Below are positions 43,894 through 52,456 of a stretch of DNA of 64,000 bases, piece by piece. The notes under the pieces were generated by a model. That model made no database searches and was not told the DNA's origin. It was given only the letters and a program-made list of their open reading frames with translations. The DNA is from UBA2185 sp964564625 (GTDB taxonomy: Bacteria > Desulfobacterota > Syntrophia > Syntrophales > UBA2185), in the NCBI GenBank assembly GCA_964564625.1, contig CAZMBE010000009.1, positions 34,986 through 98,985 on the forward strand. Direction: 5' to 3'. Both the position numbers and the translations under genes were made by a program. Position 1 is the first letter of the stretch. Every line of letters starts with the position of its first letter.

Positions 43894-44628
43894 ATGCACG
43901 ATCTATTGATAGTGGCGACCTTTGTAATTGTGTTCTGCGCATTTAACGCCCATGCACGCGGATTTGAAATAGATTCTATTCAGACATCCGCCGGTGAATT
44001 GAAAATTGCCTTTCTCGGTCATGGCACCCTCATGTTTTCTTTTGGCGGGAAAATCATTCATGTTGATCCTGTAGGGCAGATGGCTGATTACAAAACGATT
44101 TCCAAAGCTGACATCATTCTGGTAACACATGAACATTCTGACCACCTGGATACTGAGGTTATTGCAAAGCTCCGTACCTCAAAAACAATATTTGTGATGA
44201 CTGAAAATTGCGCGAAGCAAATAGAGGGCGGTATTGTCATGCGTAACGGCGACATTAAAACCGTTGAGGGATTAATAATTGAAGCTGTCCCGGCCTACAA
44301 TCTGGTTCATATGCGTTCTCCGGGAACACCGTTCCATCCGAAGGGTGTCGGTAACGGATATGTGATCTCCTTTGGTGACACGCGGGTATATGTGGCGGGG
44401 GACACGGAAAATACGCCGGAAATGAAAGCACTAAAAGCCATTGACATTGCCTTTCTGCCAATGAACCTGCCCTATACAATGACTCCGGATATGGTTGCCG
44501 ATGCGGCGAAGGCCTTCCGTCCTACGGTTCTGTACCCCTACCACTATGGTGACACGGATGCCTCAAAACTCGTCGAGCTGTTGAAGGACACACCGGAAAT
44601 AGAGGTGCGCATCCGTAACATGAAGTAG
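43894..44628 (+). CDS. Exported metallo-beta-lactamase-fold hydrolase
   Basis: 244 aa. A signal peptide (1-~21, LLIVATFVIVFCAFNAHARG) precedes a beta-lactamase-fold domain of the UPF0173/YtkL-like (UlaG-related) type. The metal motif HEHSDH is at 79-84, with D86 following; further ligands are in VYVAGDTENTPE and YPYHYGDT. A GAAAGGAGA precedes the ATG. This family are predicted periplasmic Zn hydrolases of unknown substrate. It is monocistronic and convergent with the CoA-transferase gene. Confidence 0.88.
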   Translation: MHDLLIVATFVIVFCAFNAHARGFEIDSIQTSAGELKIAFLGHGTLMFSFGGKIIHVDPVGQMADYKTISKADIILVTHEHSDHLDTEVIAKLRTSKTIFVMTENCAKQIEGGIVMRNGDIKTVEGLIIEAVPAYNLVHMRSPGTPFHPKGVGNGYVISFGDTRVYVAGDTENTPEMKALKAIDIAFLPMNLPYTMTPDMVADAAKAFRPTVLYPYHYGDTDASKLVELLKDTPEIEVRIRNMK

Positions 44629-44651
44629 CACCCCTGGGAGGATGCCAGGAC

Positions 44652-45833
44652 TTAACTGAATAGACCGGTATTTTCAAAATCTTCTATATCTTCCTCTGAA
44701 TAACCGATTTCGAGGAGGACCTCTTTTGTGTGACTGCCGGGGGGCATACCGGCATTCTCGTAGCAGGGTGGCGTTTCGGAAAATTTTATGGGGTTTGCGA
44801 GTTGCCTCACCTTTCTTCCATCGGAGAGAGCCACTTCCACCACCAGGCCCCGTTCTGCTGCGTGGCTGTTGTTAAGCGCCTCTGACAAGGAAAGGACCGG
44901 CTCCACACACGCATCGACTTTGCGGAATTCTTCCGTCCACTCATCCCTCGTCTTCGTTTTGATTATTTCACGGACACGTTTTTTAACGATTGCAATATCC
45001 GGGGGAGCAATGCCTCCGGGAATAAGGTCAGGACATTTGATGGTTTCGCAGAATGCGGCAAAAAATTGAGGTTCGATACTGCCAACGCTTAAATACTCAC
45101 CGTCTTTTGTTTCATAGAAATCATAGAGGGATCCTCCATTGAGGAGAGTTCTTTCACGTACCGGATCCTGCCCGTCAACCAGGAAATTCGCGCCGTACAT
45201 GGCGTTGAATGCGACCATTCCGTCGGTCATGGAAATATCAATGTGCTGACCTTCCCCTGTCTTACTCCGACACACAACAGCGGCAAGAATGCCTATAGCT
45301 GCGTTATTGGACCCCGAGGCAATATCGGCAATTTGCATGCCCGTCAGGTTCGGTCCCGATTCTTTTCTCCCTGAATAGGACATAACCCCGGAGCGGGCCA
45401 GATAATTGATATCATGTCCTGCCCTGTCCCGAAAGGGGCCGTTCTGTCCATAGCCGGTCAATGAACAATAGACAAGGGAGGGATTTATTTTTTTCAAGCT
45501 TACATAGTCCAGACCAAACTTTGCCATAACTCCGGGACGAAACTGTTCAATCAGAATGTCATATTTGGCAACCAACTGATGTATGATGTTCACCGCCCTG
45601 CTGTCTTTCAGATTCAAATGCATAGACCGCTTGCCCCGCCCTAAATGGGTGAAGGCGGCGGACATGTTGATGCCCGTAATGAAGGGGGGGATGTAGGCGA
45701 CAACATCGGGCCGTGAGCGGGAGACGACCCTGAGAACATCAGCCCCCATATCCGCGAGGATCATTGTTGCATAAGGACCAGGGAGAAGAGTCGTAAAATC
45801 AAGAATTTTCAATCCGTAAAGTGGACCTGACAT
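44652..45833 (-). CDS. Alpha-methylacyl-CoA racemase-like CoA-transferase (class III)
   Basis: 393 aa of the CaiB/BaiF fold. Family blocks include LDFTTLLPGPYATMILADMGADV and GEGQHIDISMTDGMV. The catalytic pair of alpha-methylacyl-CoA racemases is conserved with correct spacing: H140 (AGHDINYLARSG) and D170 (MQIADIASG), as H126/D156 in the mycobacterial enzyme. Class III CoA-transferases keep the Asp but not this His, which favours racemase activity. AAAGGAGAAC precedes the ATG. It lies 258 bp downstream of the multifunctional beta-oxidation gene, so the pair fits (2R)/(2S)-2-methylacyl-CoA breakdown as in peroxisomes. Substrate unproven. Confidence 0.82.
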   Translation of the reverse strand: MSGPLYGLKILDFTTLLPGPYATMILADMGADVLRVVSRSRPDVVAYIPPFITGINMSAAFTHLGRGKRSMHLNLKDSRAVNIIHQLVAKYDILIEQFRPGVMAKFGLDYVSLKKINPSLVYCSLTGYGQNGPFRDRAGHDINYLARSGVMSYSGRKESGPNLTGMQIADIASGSNNAAIGILAAVVCRSKTGEGQHIDISMTDGMVAFNAMYGANFLVDGQDPVRERTLLNGGSLYDFYETKDGEYLSVGSIEPQFFAAFCETIKCPDLIPGGIAPPDIAIVKKRVREIIKTKTRDEWTEEFRKVDACVEPVLSLSEALNNSHAAERGLVVEVALSDGRKVRQLANPIKFSETPPCYENAGMPPGSHTKEVLLEIGYSEEDIEDFENTGLFS

Positions 45834-46035
45834 AGAGTTCTCCTTTACAAAATCAACGGTTATGGTTCCCCCTCATCCTTATGGAACAGAAGTTCCGGTG
45901 CGGGAAAATATTCGGGGTATTAAGAGCTCCATGACGGGATTCTTGCACAGCGTTTGTACATCGCAAAGGGACATTGCCCGTGTGTGAGCCGAAAAGAAAC
46001 AATTTTTTGAAGAATCTGCCCCCCTCAATAGGCAT

Positions 46036-46068
46036 GTGAACCCCCGCCCTGAAGGCGGGGAGCTTCAC
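46036..46068. repeat. GC-rich hairpin resembling IS200/IS605 ends
   Basis: GTGAA-CCCCCGCC-CTGAA-GGCGGGG-AGC-TTCAC forms an almost perfect long hairpin with a 5-nt loop. Short GC hairpins of this kind terminate IS200/IS605-family elements and related non-autonomous palindromes. No transposase lies next to it and no T-run follows. It is in the gap between the multifunctional enzyme gene and the racemase. Confidence 0.55.
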
Positions 46069-46091
46069 GATACCACGTGCATGCGATGGCT

Positions 46092-48203
46092 TTAGAATTT
46101 GAAAAACTTTTGGATAAGCTGCGCCTTCATCAGATCTCCTTCAACTTTAAGCTTTCCCGACATAAAGGCCTGCATGGCATTTAATTTTCCTCCAATCATG
46201 TCAAGAAAATCCGCTGCATCCATCTTTATGGTGCTGGTTGGATTTGCATGGGTGCCTGGTTCCACCTTACAGGTTCCACTCTTGATTTCCGCGTACCAGT
46301 CATCTCCTCCTTCTCCCGATAAGCTGAACTGAAAGGTGACATCTACACCAGATGCCGCATCTGCGTTGAACACGTGAGGCATTTTTTCGAAGACAGCCTT
46401 CACACCAGAAAGTTCTTTGTTTTCATCCTTCACAATCATATCCTCCTCTTTCGTTTTAAAGTGTGGGAGTATATCTCCCATGAAATCATTGATATGTGCG
46501 TACTCCCGTGCGTCTTCCATGCGCGAGATTTTCTCCCAGTGTGCCGCAACATCTTCCACGCTGGGTATTTGTTTGCCATCGCCGATCCTGACGCCCTTTC
46601 CTGTGAGAACGGCGGCACGATTATACAAACCCATGCCGGCATTGTAAATTGTTCCGCTCACTGGACATTCTTTCGCACATAGATAGAGAACCATGGGGGC
46701 GATACACTCCGGCTTCATTTTTTCCTGCAGTTCGGGAGGCAAAATATCAGATGTGAGTCGTGTGGCAGCCAATGGCGCCACAGTATTGATTTTAATGTTA
46801 TACTTTTCTCCTTCCAGCTTCAGGGAATTCATCAGACCCACAAGACCCATCTTGGCGGCGCCATAGTTGGTCTGGCCGAAGTTGCCGTAGAGACCGGCCG
46901 CTGATGTGGTCATAACAATACGCCCGTATCCGTTCTCCCGCATAACCCTGAACGCAGGCTGGGTAACATGATAAGCACCGTTGAGATGCACATCAATCAC
47001 TTTCCGCCAGTTGTCCGGCTCCATCTTGGCAAAGCTCTTGTCCTGCGAGATCCCGGCATTGTTGATTAGAATATCCACCCTGCCGAAGGCAGTGAGCGCC
47101 GACCTTACAATATTTTCTCCTCCTTCAGGTGTGGTGACACTGTCGAAACTAGTCACAGCCTCACCGCCCATCTTCTTGATCTCTTCTACTACCCTCTCAG
47201 CGGGACTTTGTGAACCTTCGCCGGATCCATCCCTGGTTCCACCGAAATCGTTTACGACAATCTTCGCTCCACGCCTGGCGAGTTCTATGGCATACACCTT
47301 CCCCAATCCGCCCCCGGCTCCTGTGACAATCGCGACCTTTCCATCGAAACGAATTTCTTCCTTCGGGAGTTCACCATATTCGAAGATGCCCCTGTCGATC
47401 ACAATATCTCCCGTGTTTGCATTCACTGTCTGCCACAGAGCTTTGCCTTCTTTGGTTTTCCAGATACGTGTTTTTATAGGCTCGCCGGGATAGAGGGGTT
47501 GCGCAAAACGGCAGGCAAAGCGTCGCACCTTTTCCGGTTGTCCCGGCGTGAGGCACGCCATCAGAGCTCGGCAGGCGAAGCCATAGGTACAGAGTCCGTG
47601 CATAATCGGCTTTTCAAAGCCGGACATCTTTGCGAATTCAGCATCAACGTGGAGATCGAATGTGTCACCGGAGAGTCTGTAGATGAGAGGCTGATCCGGC
47701 GTCGGGATCGAGTCGACAACAAAATCAGGTTCCCGGCGCGGGAATTCCAGGATCTGCTTGGGAGAGTTTTTCCCGCCGAAGCCCCCGTCCAGGCGACTGA
47801 AAAGGGTAATAATGCTGGTAAAGAGTTTATTACCATTACTGTGAAATGTTTCGCTTTCCACAACAATGAGAGCACCTTTTTCCCCCTTATCATAGAAATC
47901 CTTGATTTTCCCTTCTGTGATCATGGTTCCTGAAGGCGGGATTGGATTATGCAAGACAAGGTCCTGCTCACCATGGAGGATGCCGGCAACATTAATATTA
48001 CATACCGCCGTTATCTCCCCGAATAGATCAAATATCATGGCAACTGCAAAACTGGGAATTGCTTTAAGCTTTTTTTCGTACGTATAGTCAAGTTCGTTGA
48101 ATCCGGCCCCTACGCCAAGGGCATAGAGTACTGCGTCTTTCCAGGTGTATTCCTTTGTTAACGGACCTATCTTTTTGCCGATCGCCTCCGTGTTGAGTGC
48201 CAT
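46092..48203 (-). CDS. Multifunctional beta-oxidation protein: hydratase 2, SDR dehydrogenase and SCP2 (permuted MFE-2)
   Basis: 703 aa from the ATG at 48203, preceded by GGGGAG. Residues ~1-285 are a MaoC/hydratase-2 double hotdog, with the catalytic dyad D180 and H185 preserved in SGDTFDLHVD (usual GDxNPLH; Asn-Pro replaced by Phe-Asp). Residues ~290-570 are an SDR (3R)-hydroxyacyl-CoA dehydrogenase (VTGAGGGLGK, NNAGIS, YGAAK). Residues ~600-703 are an SCP2 sterol-carrier domain. Eukaryotic MFE-2 has SDR first, then hydratase 2, then SCP2, so the first two modules are swapped. The gene is followed at 258 bp by the racemase-like gene. Confidence 0.9.
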   Translation of the reverse strand: MALNTEAIGKKIGPLTKEYTWKDAVLYALGVGAGFNELDYTYEKKLKAIPSFAVAMIFDLFGEITAVCNINVAGILHGEQDLVLHNPIPPSGTMITEGKIKDFYDKGEKGALIVVESETFHSNGNKLFTSIITLFSRLDGGFGGKNSPKQILEFPRREPDFVVDSIPTPDQPLIYRLSGDTFDLHVDAEFAKMSGFEKPIMHGLCTYGFACRALMACLTPGQPEKVRRFACRFAQPLYPGEPIKTRIWKTKEGKALWQTVNANTGDIVIDRGIFEYGELPKEEIRFDGKVAIVTGAGGGLGKVYAIELARRGAKIVVNDFGGTRDGSGEGSQSPAERVVEEIKKMGGEAVTSFDSVTTPEGGENIVRSALTAFGRVDILINNAGISQDKSFAKMEPDNWRKVIDVHLNGAYHVTQPAFRVMRENGYGRIVMTTSAAGLYGNFGQTNYGAAKMGLVGLMNSLKLEGEKYNIKINTVAPLAATRLTSDILPPELQEKMKPECIAPMVLYLCAKECPVSGTIYNAGMGLYNRAAVLTGKGVRIGDGKQIPSVEDVAAHWEKISRMEDAREYAHINDFMGDILPHFKTKEEDMIVKDENKELSGVKAVFEKMPHVFNADAASGVDVTFQFSLSGEGGDDWYAEIKSGTCKVEPGTHANPTSTIKMDAADFLDMIGGKLNAMQAFMSGKLKVEGDLMKAQLIQKFFKF

Positions 48204-48412
48204 TTTCAATCTCCCCTAATGTCCATATGTTGGGTTGTGCTCCCATTGTGTTGCAACAAGGATGTGATGATCCAAGGGCTCAAGGGTTCCGGTAACAAGG
48301 AAGAACTAAGAGTTTTATTCTTTACGTTACCCTTACCCTGCATCATAATCCATTATATCCTGATGATGTCTGCACGCATTGTGTAAATGAACCCAATCTG
48401 CAAATTTCCGCG

Positions 48413-49123
48413 TCATTTTTTTATGTGTCCCAGAGGAATCAGATACAGTGGTTCATGCTTTACGGGAAGGTTTAAAACCTTTCGGACCTGATCATCGTTG
48501 AAAGCTCCTACCGGCACTGATCCAAGACCAAGAGAAACAGCCTGAAGGTGGATGCTCTGTGCTGCATGACCTGCTTCTATTTTTACATAGCGTTCACCAC
48601 GCCGCCCGTACTTTCGTTCGATTCTTTCATATACTGCCGTTATGACGACAATAGCCGGCGACTCTCTTATGCATTCCTGACCGAGGGCGGCTGATGCCAG
48701 ATCATCGATCAAATTCCAATCAGAGATGCGGATTAGCTGATGATTACGGGGCACATAGTGGAAGAAGCCTTCTCGTATAACGAGGTACAATTCAAGAGGG
48801 TAGAGCGCTCCGGCTGAAGGAGTGGTTCTCCCTCCCCAGGTGCGGGTGATCCCCTGTGCGGCCCATAAAACCTGAGATAATTCGGATGGTGTCAGGGGTT
48901 CGGAGGTGAAGTTCCGTATAGACTCCCGTTTTGCCAATGTTTCTTCTACCGACATGTTTCCGTGCAATACAGGTGCAGGAAGTTGAATTGCTTTATCTGT
49001 TACAACACTGAATGATTTCATTGTGTTAGCCTCCTTTGCATCGATTGCACGTGAGAAACTCATCATAAGAAACAGGAAAAGCACTGAAAATTTTAAACGT
49101 ATAGTGCAGCATTTGCTAAACAT
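48413..49123 (-). CDS. Exported SagB-type nitroreductase-family protein
   Basis: 236 aa from the ATG at 49123, preceded by AAAAGG. A TTG at 49159 would add 12 residues. An N-terminal signal segment (LKFSVLFLFLMMSFSRA) implies periplasmic location. The rest is an FMN-binding nitroreductase fold of the SagB/thiazole-forming-dehydrogenase-like branch: RESIRNFTSEPLTPSELSQVLWAAQGI, RTTPSAGALYPLELYLV and EAGHAAQSIHLQAVSLGLGSVPVGAF. No peptide precursor or cyclodehydratase is nearby, so a RiPP role is unlikely. A stand-alone redox role is possible but undefined. Confidence 0.85.
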   Translation of the reverse strand: MFSKCCTIRLKFSVLFLFLMMSFSRAIDAKEANTMKSFSVVTDKAIQLPAPVLHGNMSVEETLAKRESIRNFTSEPLTPSELSQVLWAAQGITRTWGGRTTPSAGALYPLELYLVIREGFFHYVPRNHQLIRISDWNLIDDLASAALGQECIRESPAIVVITAVYERIERKYGRRGERYVKIEAGHAAQSIHLQAVSLGLGSVPVGAFNDDQVRKVLNLPVKHEPLYLIPLGHIKK

Positions 49124-49264
49124 AGAAAACCTTTTAAAACAATCTTTAGGAGTTCTCAACGTAGAACGCAGACAAATTCCGTTTTAGTATTCAACAAATT
49201 TGCTATTCAGTATGAGACATTTTTCATAGGCATAAGATCATTCGTGGACGATAACGATAGAGGA

Positions 49265-50665
49265 TCAAGCCGAGGTCTTGGTAATCATATCCTGGTTAAA
49301 TAATTTGTAGTCGTTCCGTCCTGACGCTTTCGCATGATACATTGCAATATCCGCATTCTTGATCAATGTGTCAACATCTTCAGAGTCTTTTGGGTATGTA
49401 GCAATTCCAATGCTTGTTGTAATACGAAGTTCACGGTTGTCAATGAGGAAAGGCATACGAAATGTTTCAATGATTTTTTTTACTACCCTGTGTGTATCTT
49501 CTATTTTCTGGATTTCCGGTAATAAAATCAAAAATTCATCGCCTCCCATACGGGAAATGGTATCTCCCCTCCGCAAGAGTCCTGTCATACGATTACCGAC
49601 GCTCTGCAACAACTGATCTCCCACATGATGTCCCAGTGTGTCATTAATATCTTTGAAATTATCGAGGTCGAGCATCATGACGGATAGATATTGTCGATTG
49701 CGCTTAGCTCGTGCTATGGCCATGTTGAGACGATCTCTGAATAAAAGACGATTCGGCAGGCCTGTAAGAGGGTCATGATACGCTAATCTTTTGATGGTTT
49801 CCTCGGACCTTTTACGCTCAGTTATGTCACGAATAAAATTCCTGAATCCTGTTGCATTGCCTTTTGCATCTTTCATCAGAGATATGAATAACTCAACATT
49901 CCTTTTTGATCCGTCCCATTTTATAACCTCGATCTCAACGCCTCTGTAAGGATTTCCAGTCTCGTAGATTTCATTTAATATCTGGAAGATTTCTGTTGCT
50001 GTTACCTCATCAATGAAATCTCGATAATTCATCCGTGCAAATTCGGCCCGAGAATACCCCAGCATTTTTAAAATCGAGTCATTAAAAAAAATCACGTTAC
50101 CAGAAAGATCAACCTCCTGATACCCATCTTCAATGTTTTCGAGTATGGCTTTGTACTTTTGCTCGCTTTCACGTATCGCATCCTCTGCCCGCTTGAATTC
50201 CGTAATATCTTTAGAAAAAACAACAACCCCCGTTATTTTGCCATGCCCAGAGTGTTCTCTTACGGGACTGAAAGTTCTGAAAAAATATTTTCCGTCTCGT
50301 GTACTTCTGTGTTCAAGCTGGTGAGACTCCCCGGCAGCAGACACCTTTCTGACCGTTTCCGAAAATTCCCTGTCCTCTTCCTGTGAGTGAAATTCTCCAT
50401 ATTTTCTGCCGATGATCTGTTCTATCGGCTGCCCCAGTCTTGACAGGTAATGATTATTTATAAATAGGTACCGGCAATCTTCGTCAACGAAATATATAGA
50501 ATCACTTGTCGATTCAACGACGGAGCGATACACATCTTCCAGGTATTTCTGCTCAGAGGCTTTTACATTGAGTTCTTGAATCTTAAGGATCAAATCTGCT
50601 GAGGTGTTTTTGTCCTGCATAGAAGATTGCCTGTTACTGAAAGCTGAATCCTGTAGCGAGCGCAT
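49265..50665 (-). CDS. PAS-PAS diguanylate cyclase
   Basis: 466 aa. Two PAS domains (~30-150 and ~165-290, each with PAC) are followed by a GGDEF domain (~300-460) with the intact motif MGGDEFLILLPE and LPNRLLFRDRL. It should synthesise cyclic di-GMP. No membrane segment, so it senses cytosolic signals. The ATG at 50665 lies inside a palindromic repeat copy. The next in-frame ATG (50620, MQDKNTSADL) may be the true start; neither has a clear Shine-Dalgarno sequence. There is no EAL domain. Confidence 0.9.
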   Translation of the reverse strand: MRSLQDSAFSNRQSSMQDKNTSADLILKIQELNVKASEQKYLEDVYRSVVESTSDSIYFVDEDCRYLFINNHYLSRLGQPIEQIIGRKYGEFHSQEEDREFSETVRKVSAAGESHQLEHRSTRDGKYFFRTFSPVREHSGHGKITGVVVFSKDITEFKRAEDAIRESEQKYKAILENIEDGYQEVDLSGNVIFFNDSILKMLGYSRAEFARMNYRDFIDEVTATEIFQILNEIYETGNPYRGVEIEVIKWDGSKRNVELFISLMKDAKGNATGFRNFIRDITERKRSEETIKRLAYHDPLTGLPNRLLFRDRLNMAIARAKRNRQYLSVMMLDLDNFKDINDTLGHHVGDQLLQSVGNRMTGLLRRGDTISRMGGDEFLILLPEIQKIEDTHRVVKKIIETFRMPFLIDNRELRITTSIGIATYPKDSEDVDTLIKNADIAMYHAKASGRNDYKLFNQDMITKTSA

Positions 50666-50690
50666 TCCCCGTAGCTTGCTGCGTGGTAAG
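50653..50690. repeat. Palindromic repeat family, copy A
   Basis: Plus-strand GCGAGCGCATTCCCCGTAGCTTGCTGCG, a degenerate version of the hairpin in copies B and C. It contains the diguanylate cyclase start codon (50665-50663, minus strand). Confidence 0.55.
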
Positions 50691-50733
50691 CGATCGAATG
50701 GTTAAAATTATATTTCCTTATGGATTGAAGATT

Positions 50734-50753
50734 CTCCGTAGTTTACTGCGGAG
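50734..50753. repeat. Palindromic repeat family, copy B
   Basis: CTCCGTAGTTTACTGCGGAG, a near-perfect 20-bp palindrome followed by AGTTTCAAT. The same hairpin and flank occur inverted at 57,826-57,845. Confidence 0.7.
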
Positions 50754-50795
50754 AGTTTCAATGTCTGCGAAATAGTATGGGGTTCTCTTCTATGG

Positions 50796-51563
50796 TCATG
50801 CTTTTTGAGCCAGCAAAGCAGCCCCGATAGCACCATTCTCCTGGGCGTATACGGAAACTTCTATTGGTACATTGAGCTGTTTTTCTAATGCCTTGACAAT
50901 ACCAATGTTCTTTGCAACACCACCTGTCATCATGATTGGCGGTATGATTCCTATTCGTCTCATCATGGCTGATATTCTGACACAGAGTGACTCATGGATG
51001 CCGGCGATAATGTTTTCTCTCTTTTCTCCCTTTGAAATAAGTGAAATTACCTCGGATTCTGCGAAAACTGTACACAGGGAGCTTATTTTGGCCGGATTGT
51101 CTGCCTTCAGAGAAATTTTACTAAATGCATCAAGATTGACTTCAAGAGCACCAGCCATGACCTCCAAAAAACGACCCGTTCCCGCGGCGCACTTATCATT
51201 CATGGCAAAATTAACGACGTTTCCTTTTTCGTCCACTATTATTGCTTTGCTATCCTGTCCACCAACATCAATTATTGAGCGGATTTTCGGATTTATGTAG
51301 TGGGCTCCCGCAGCATGACACGTGATTTCCGTGATAGCCTTGTCGGCTATTGTCATGGCTTTTCTACCATAGCCCGTTGAGACAATCCGGTCAATAGATT
51401 TGTGGGCTATGTCCAGCTCGGCAAGAATTGTATCTAATACATTTTTACCAGCTATTTCAGCATTGTATCCTGTAAAGATAACTTTTGTACCGAGCAATAC
51501 CATGTCCTTCATGATTGCTCCTTTGGTGGTAATGGAGCCGATATCAATTCCTGCCGTGCGCAT
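50796..51563 (-). CDS. 2-hydroxyacyl-CoA dehydratase-type activase (HgdC/BadF family)
   Basis: 255 aa from the ATG at 51563 (MRTAGIDIGSITTK), with AGGAAA upstream. This ASKHA-fold ATPase injects electrons into dehydratases or benzoyl-CoA reductase-type enzymes. The [4Fe-4S] ligands are C125 (NDKCAAGTGRFLE) and C164 (SSLCTVFAES), as C127/C166 in HgdC; ATP motifs are DIGS, VGGQDSK and MTGGVAKN. No dehydratase alpha/beta or reductase subunit is adjacent, so the partner is elsewhere. It is oxygen-sensitive in characterised members, consistent with an anaerobe. Confidence 0.9.
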   Translation of the reverse strand: MRTAGIDIGSITTKGAIMKDMVLLGTKVIFTGYNAEIAGKNVLDTILAELDIAHKSIDRIVSTGYGRKAMTIADKAITEITCHAAGAHYINPKIRSIIDVGGQDSKAIIVDEKGNVVNFAMNDKCAAGTGRFLEVMAGALEVNLDAFSKISLKADNPAKISSLCTVFAESEVISLISKGEKRENIIAGIHESLCVRISAMMRRIGIIPPIMMTGGVAKNIGIVKALEKQLNVPIEVSVYAQENGAIGAALLAQKA

Positions 51564-51622
51564 GACGTTTCCTATGGACGATAGAGTACACAATACTTAA
51601 GGTTCTCATTCCATATAATTGC

Positions 51623-51712
51623 AAAAAGGGTTCAAGGATTCAAGGATAAAAGGATTTAGGTGATTGTTATTTTATTATCAATGCACTTCACTCAAATCCT
51701 TGACCCCATGAA
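51623..51712. repeat. Degenerate inverted repeat around 51.6-51.7 kb
   Basis: The left arm contains GGTTCAAGGATTCAAGGATAAAAGGATTTAGGTGA. The right arm (CACTCAAATCCTTGACCCC) is its approximate inverse. Similar GGTTCAAGG-type strings occur near 48,272 and 61,660. Confidence 0.4.
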
Positions 51713-51791
51713 TTCTTAAGTAATTCAGATCTGTTTCGGAGATGAACCTTTTCATGATGTATCTCCTGTCTTCGCTACGGCAGGGAAAACT

Positions 51792-52283
51792 TCACGAGTT
51801 GATTTTTTTATCTCTAAGCTCATTGCGAATAACAGAAAGGTCTGTTGCAGGAATGTTTTCCGATTGTATTCCCACCTCTTCCATGATTGAATGAATAGCA
51901 ATTGATAAAAATGAGACAGCTTGAGGGGGTGCCGTTGCTGTTTTGGTCTGTGGTGATTGAGCAGGCGGCAATTCCTTTTTTTCCATTGATAGTGTTTGAG
52001 GAGATGATACCTTAGCGGGAAGCATCGCGACGACCTGTTTTTGTGCTTCAACCAGGTGACGGAAGGCCTTTTGCAGATCCTTCTCTTTCAATGATTCATG
52101 GATTTGATTAAAGTCATTATTTGTTTTGTCGATTACACTTATGAGATTCTTATTGTTATTTTTTTCTTTAATAAAAAGATATAATAATAGCGAGTTTGAA
52201 ACAAGCAATGCGATGACTACGGAAATGCCGATTTTACGATACATCGATGCTGATGAATTCCGGTAACTCCTGTATTTATTCAT
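51792..52283 (-). CDS. Membrane-anchored protein of unknown function
   Basis: 163 aa. One N-terminal transmembrane helix (~17-39, IGISVVIALLVSNSLLLYLFI) is followed by an alpha-helical segment (~45-90) and a Pro/Gln-rich linker (PPAQSPQTKTATAPPQ). The C-terminal 40 residues are helical (SIMEEVGIQSENIPATDLSVIRNELRDK). The rest probably faces the periplasm. The layout resembles a secretion or pilus accessory or a scaffold, but no family is recognised. It is alone, between the activase and the DUF362 gene. Confidence 0.6.
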   Translation of the reverse strand: MNKYRSYRNSSASMYRKIGISVVIALLVSNSLLLYLFIKEKNNNKNLISVIDKTNNDFNQIHESLKEKDLQKAFRHLVEAQKQVVAMLPAKVSSPQTLSMEKKELPPAQSPQTKTATAPPQAVSFLSIAIHSIMEEVGIQSENIPATDLSVIRNELRDKKINS

Positions 52284-52456
52284 ATATGAACCGGGCGGTA
52301 ATTTTACAATGGATTAATTATAAAGAAGAATCATAAAAACAAAGTCCACCCATCACATCCCCGTGAAGGCATGAAGTTTTTACTTACTTTTTTATTTTTG
52401 TCAAGAAATGAATGCCGTGTGCAAAAAGGGTGAATCAATCCATCAATGCCAAATAT

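Noticed and set aside
45853..46068. Minus-strand 71-codon frame covering the hairpin
   Set aside because: It is created by the palindrome and has no homology-like features.
46036..46068. Terminator for the multifunctional beta-oxidation gene
   Set aside because: The hairpin lies downstream of its stop in the transcript direction, but no T-run follows, so a repeat is the better explanation.
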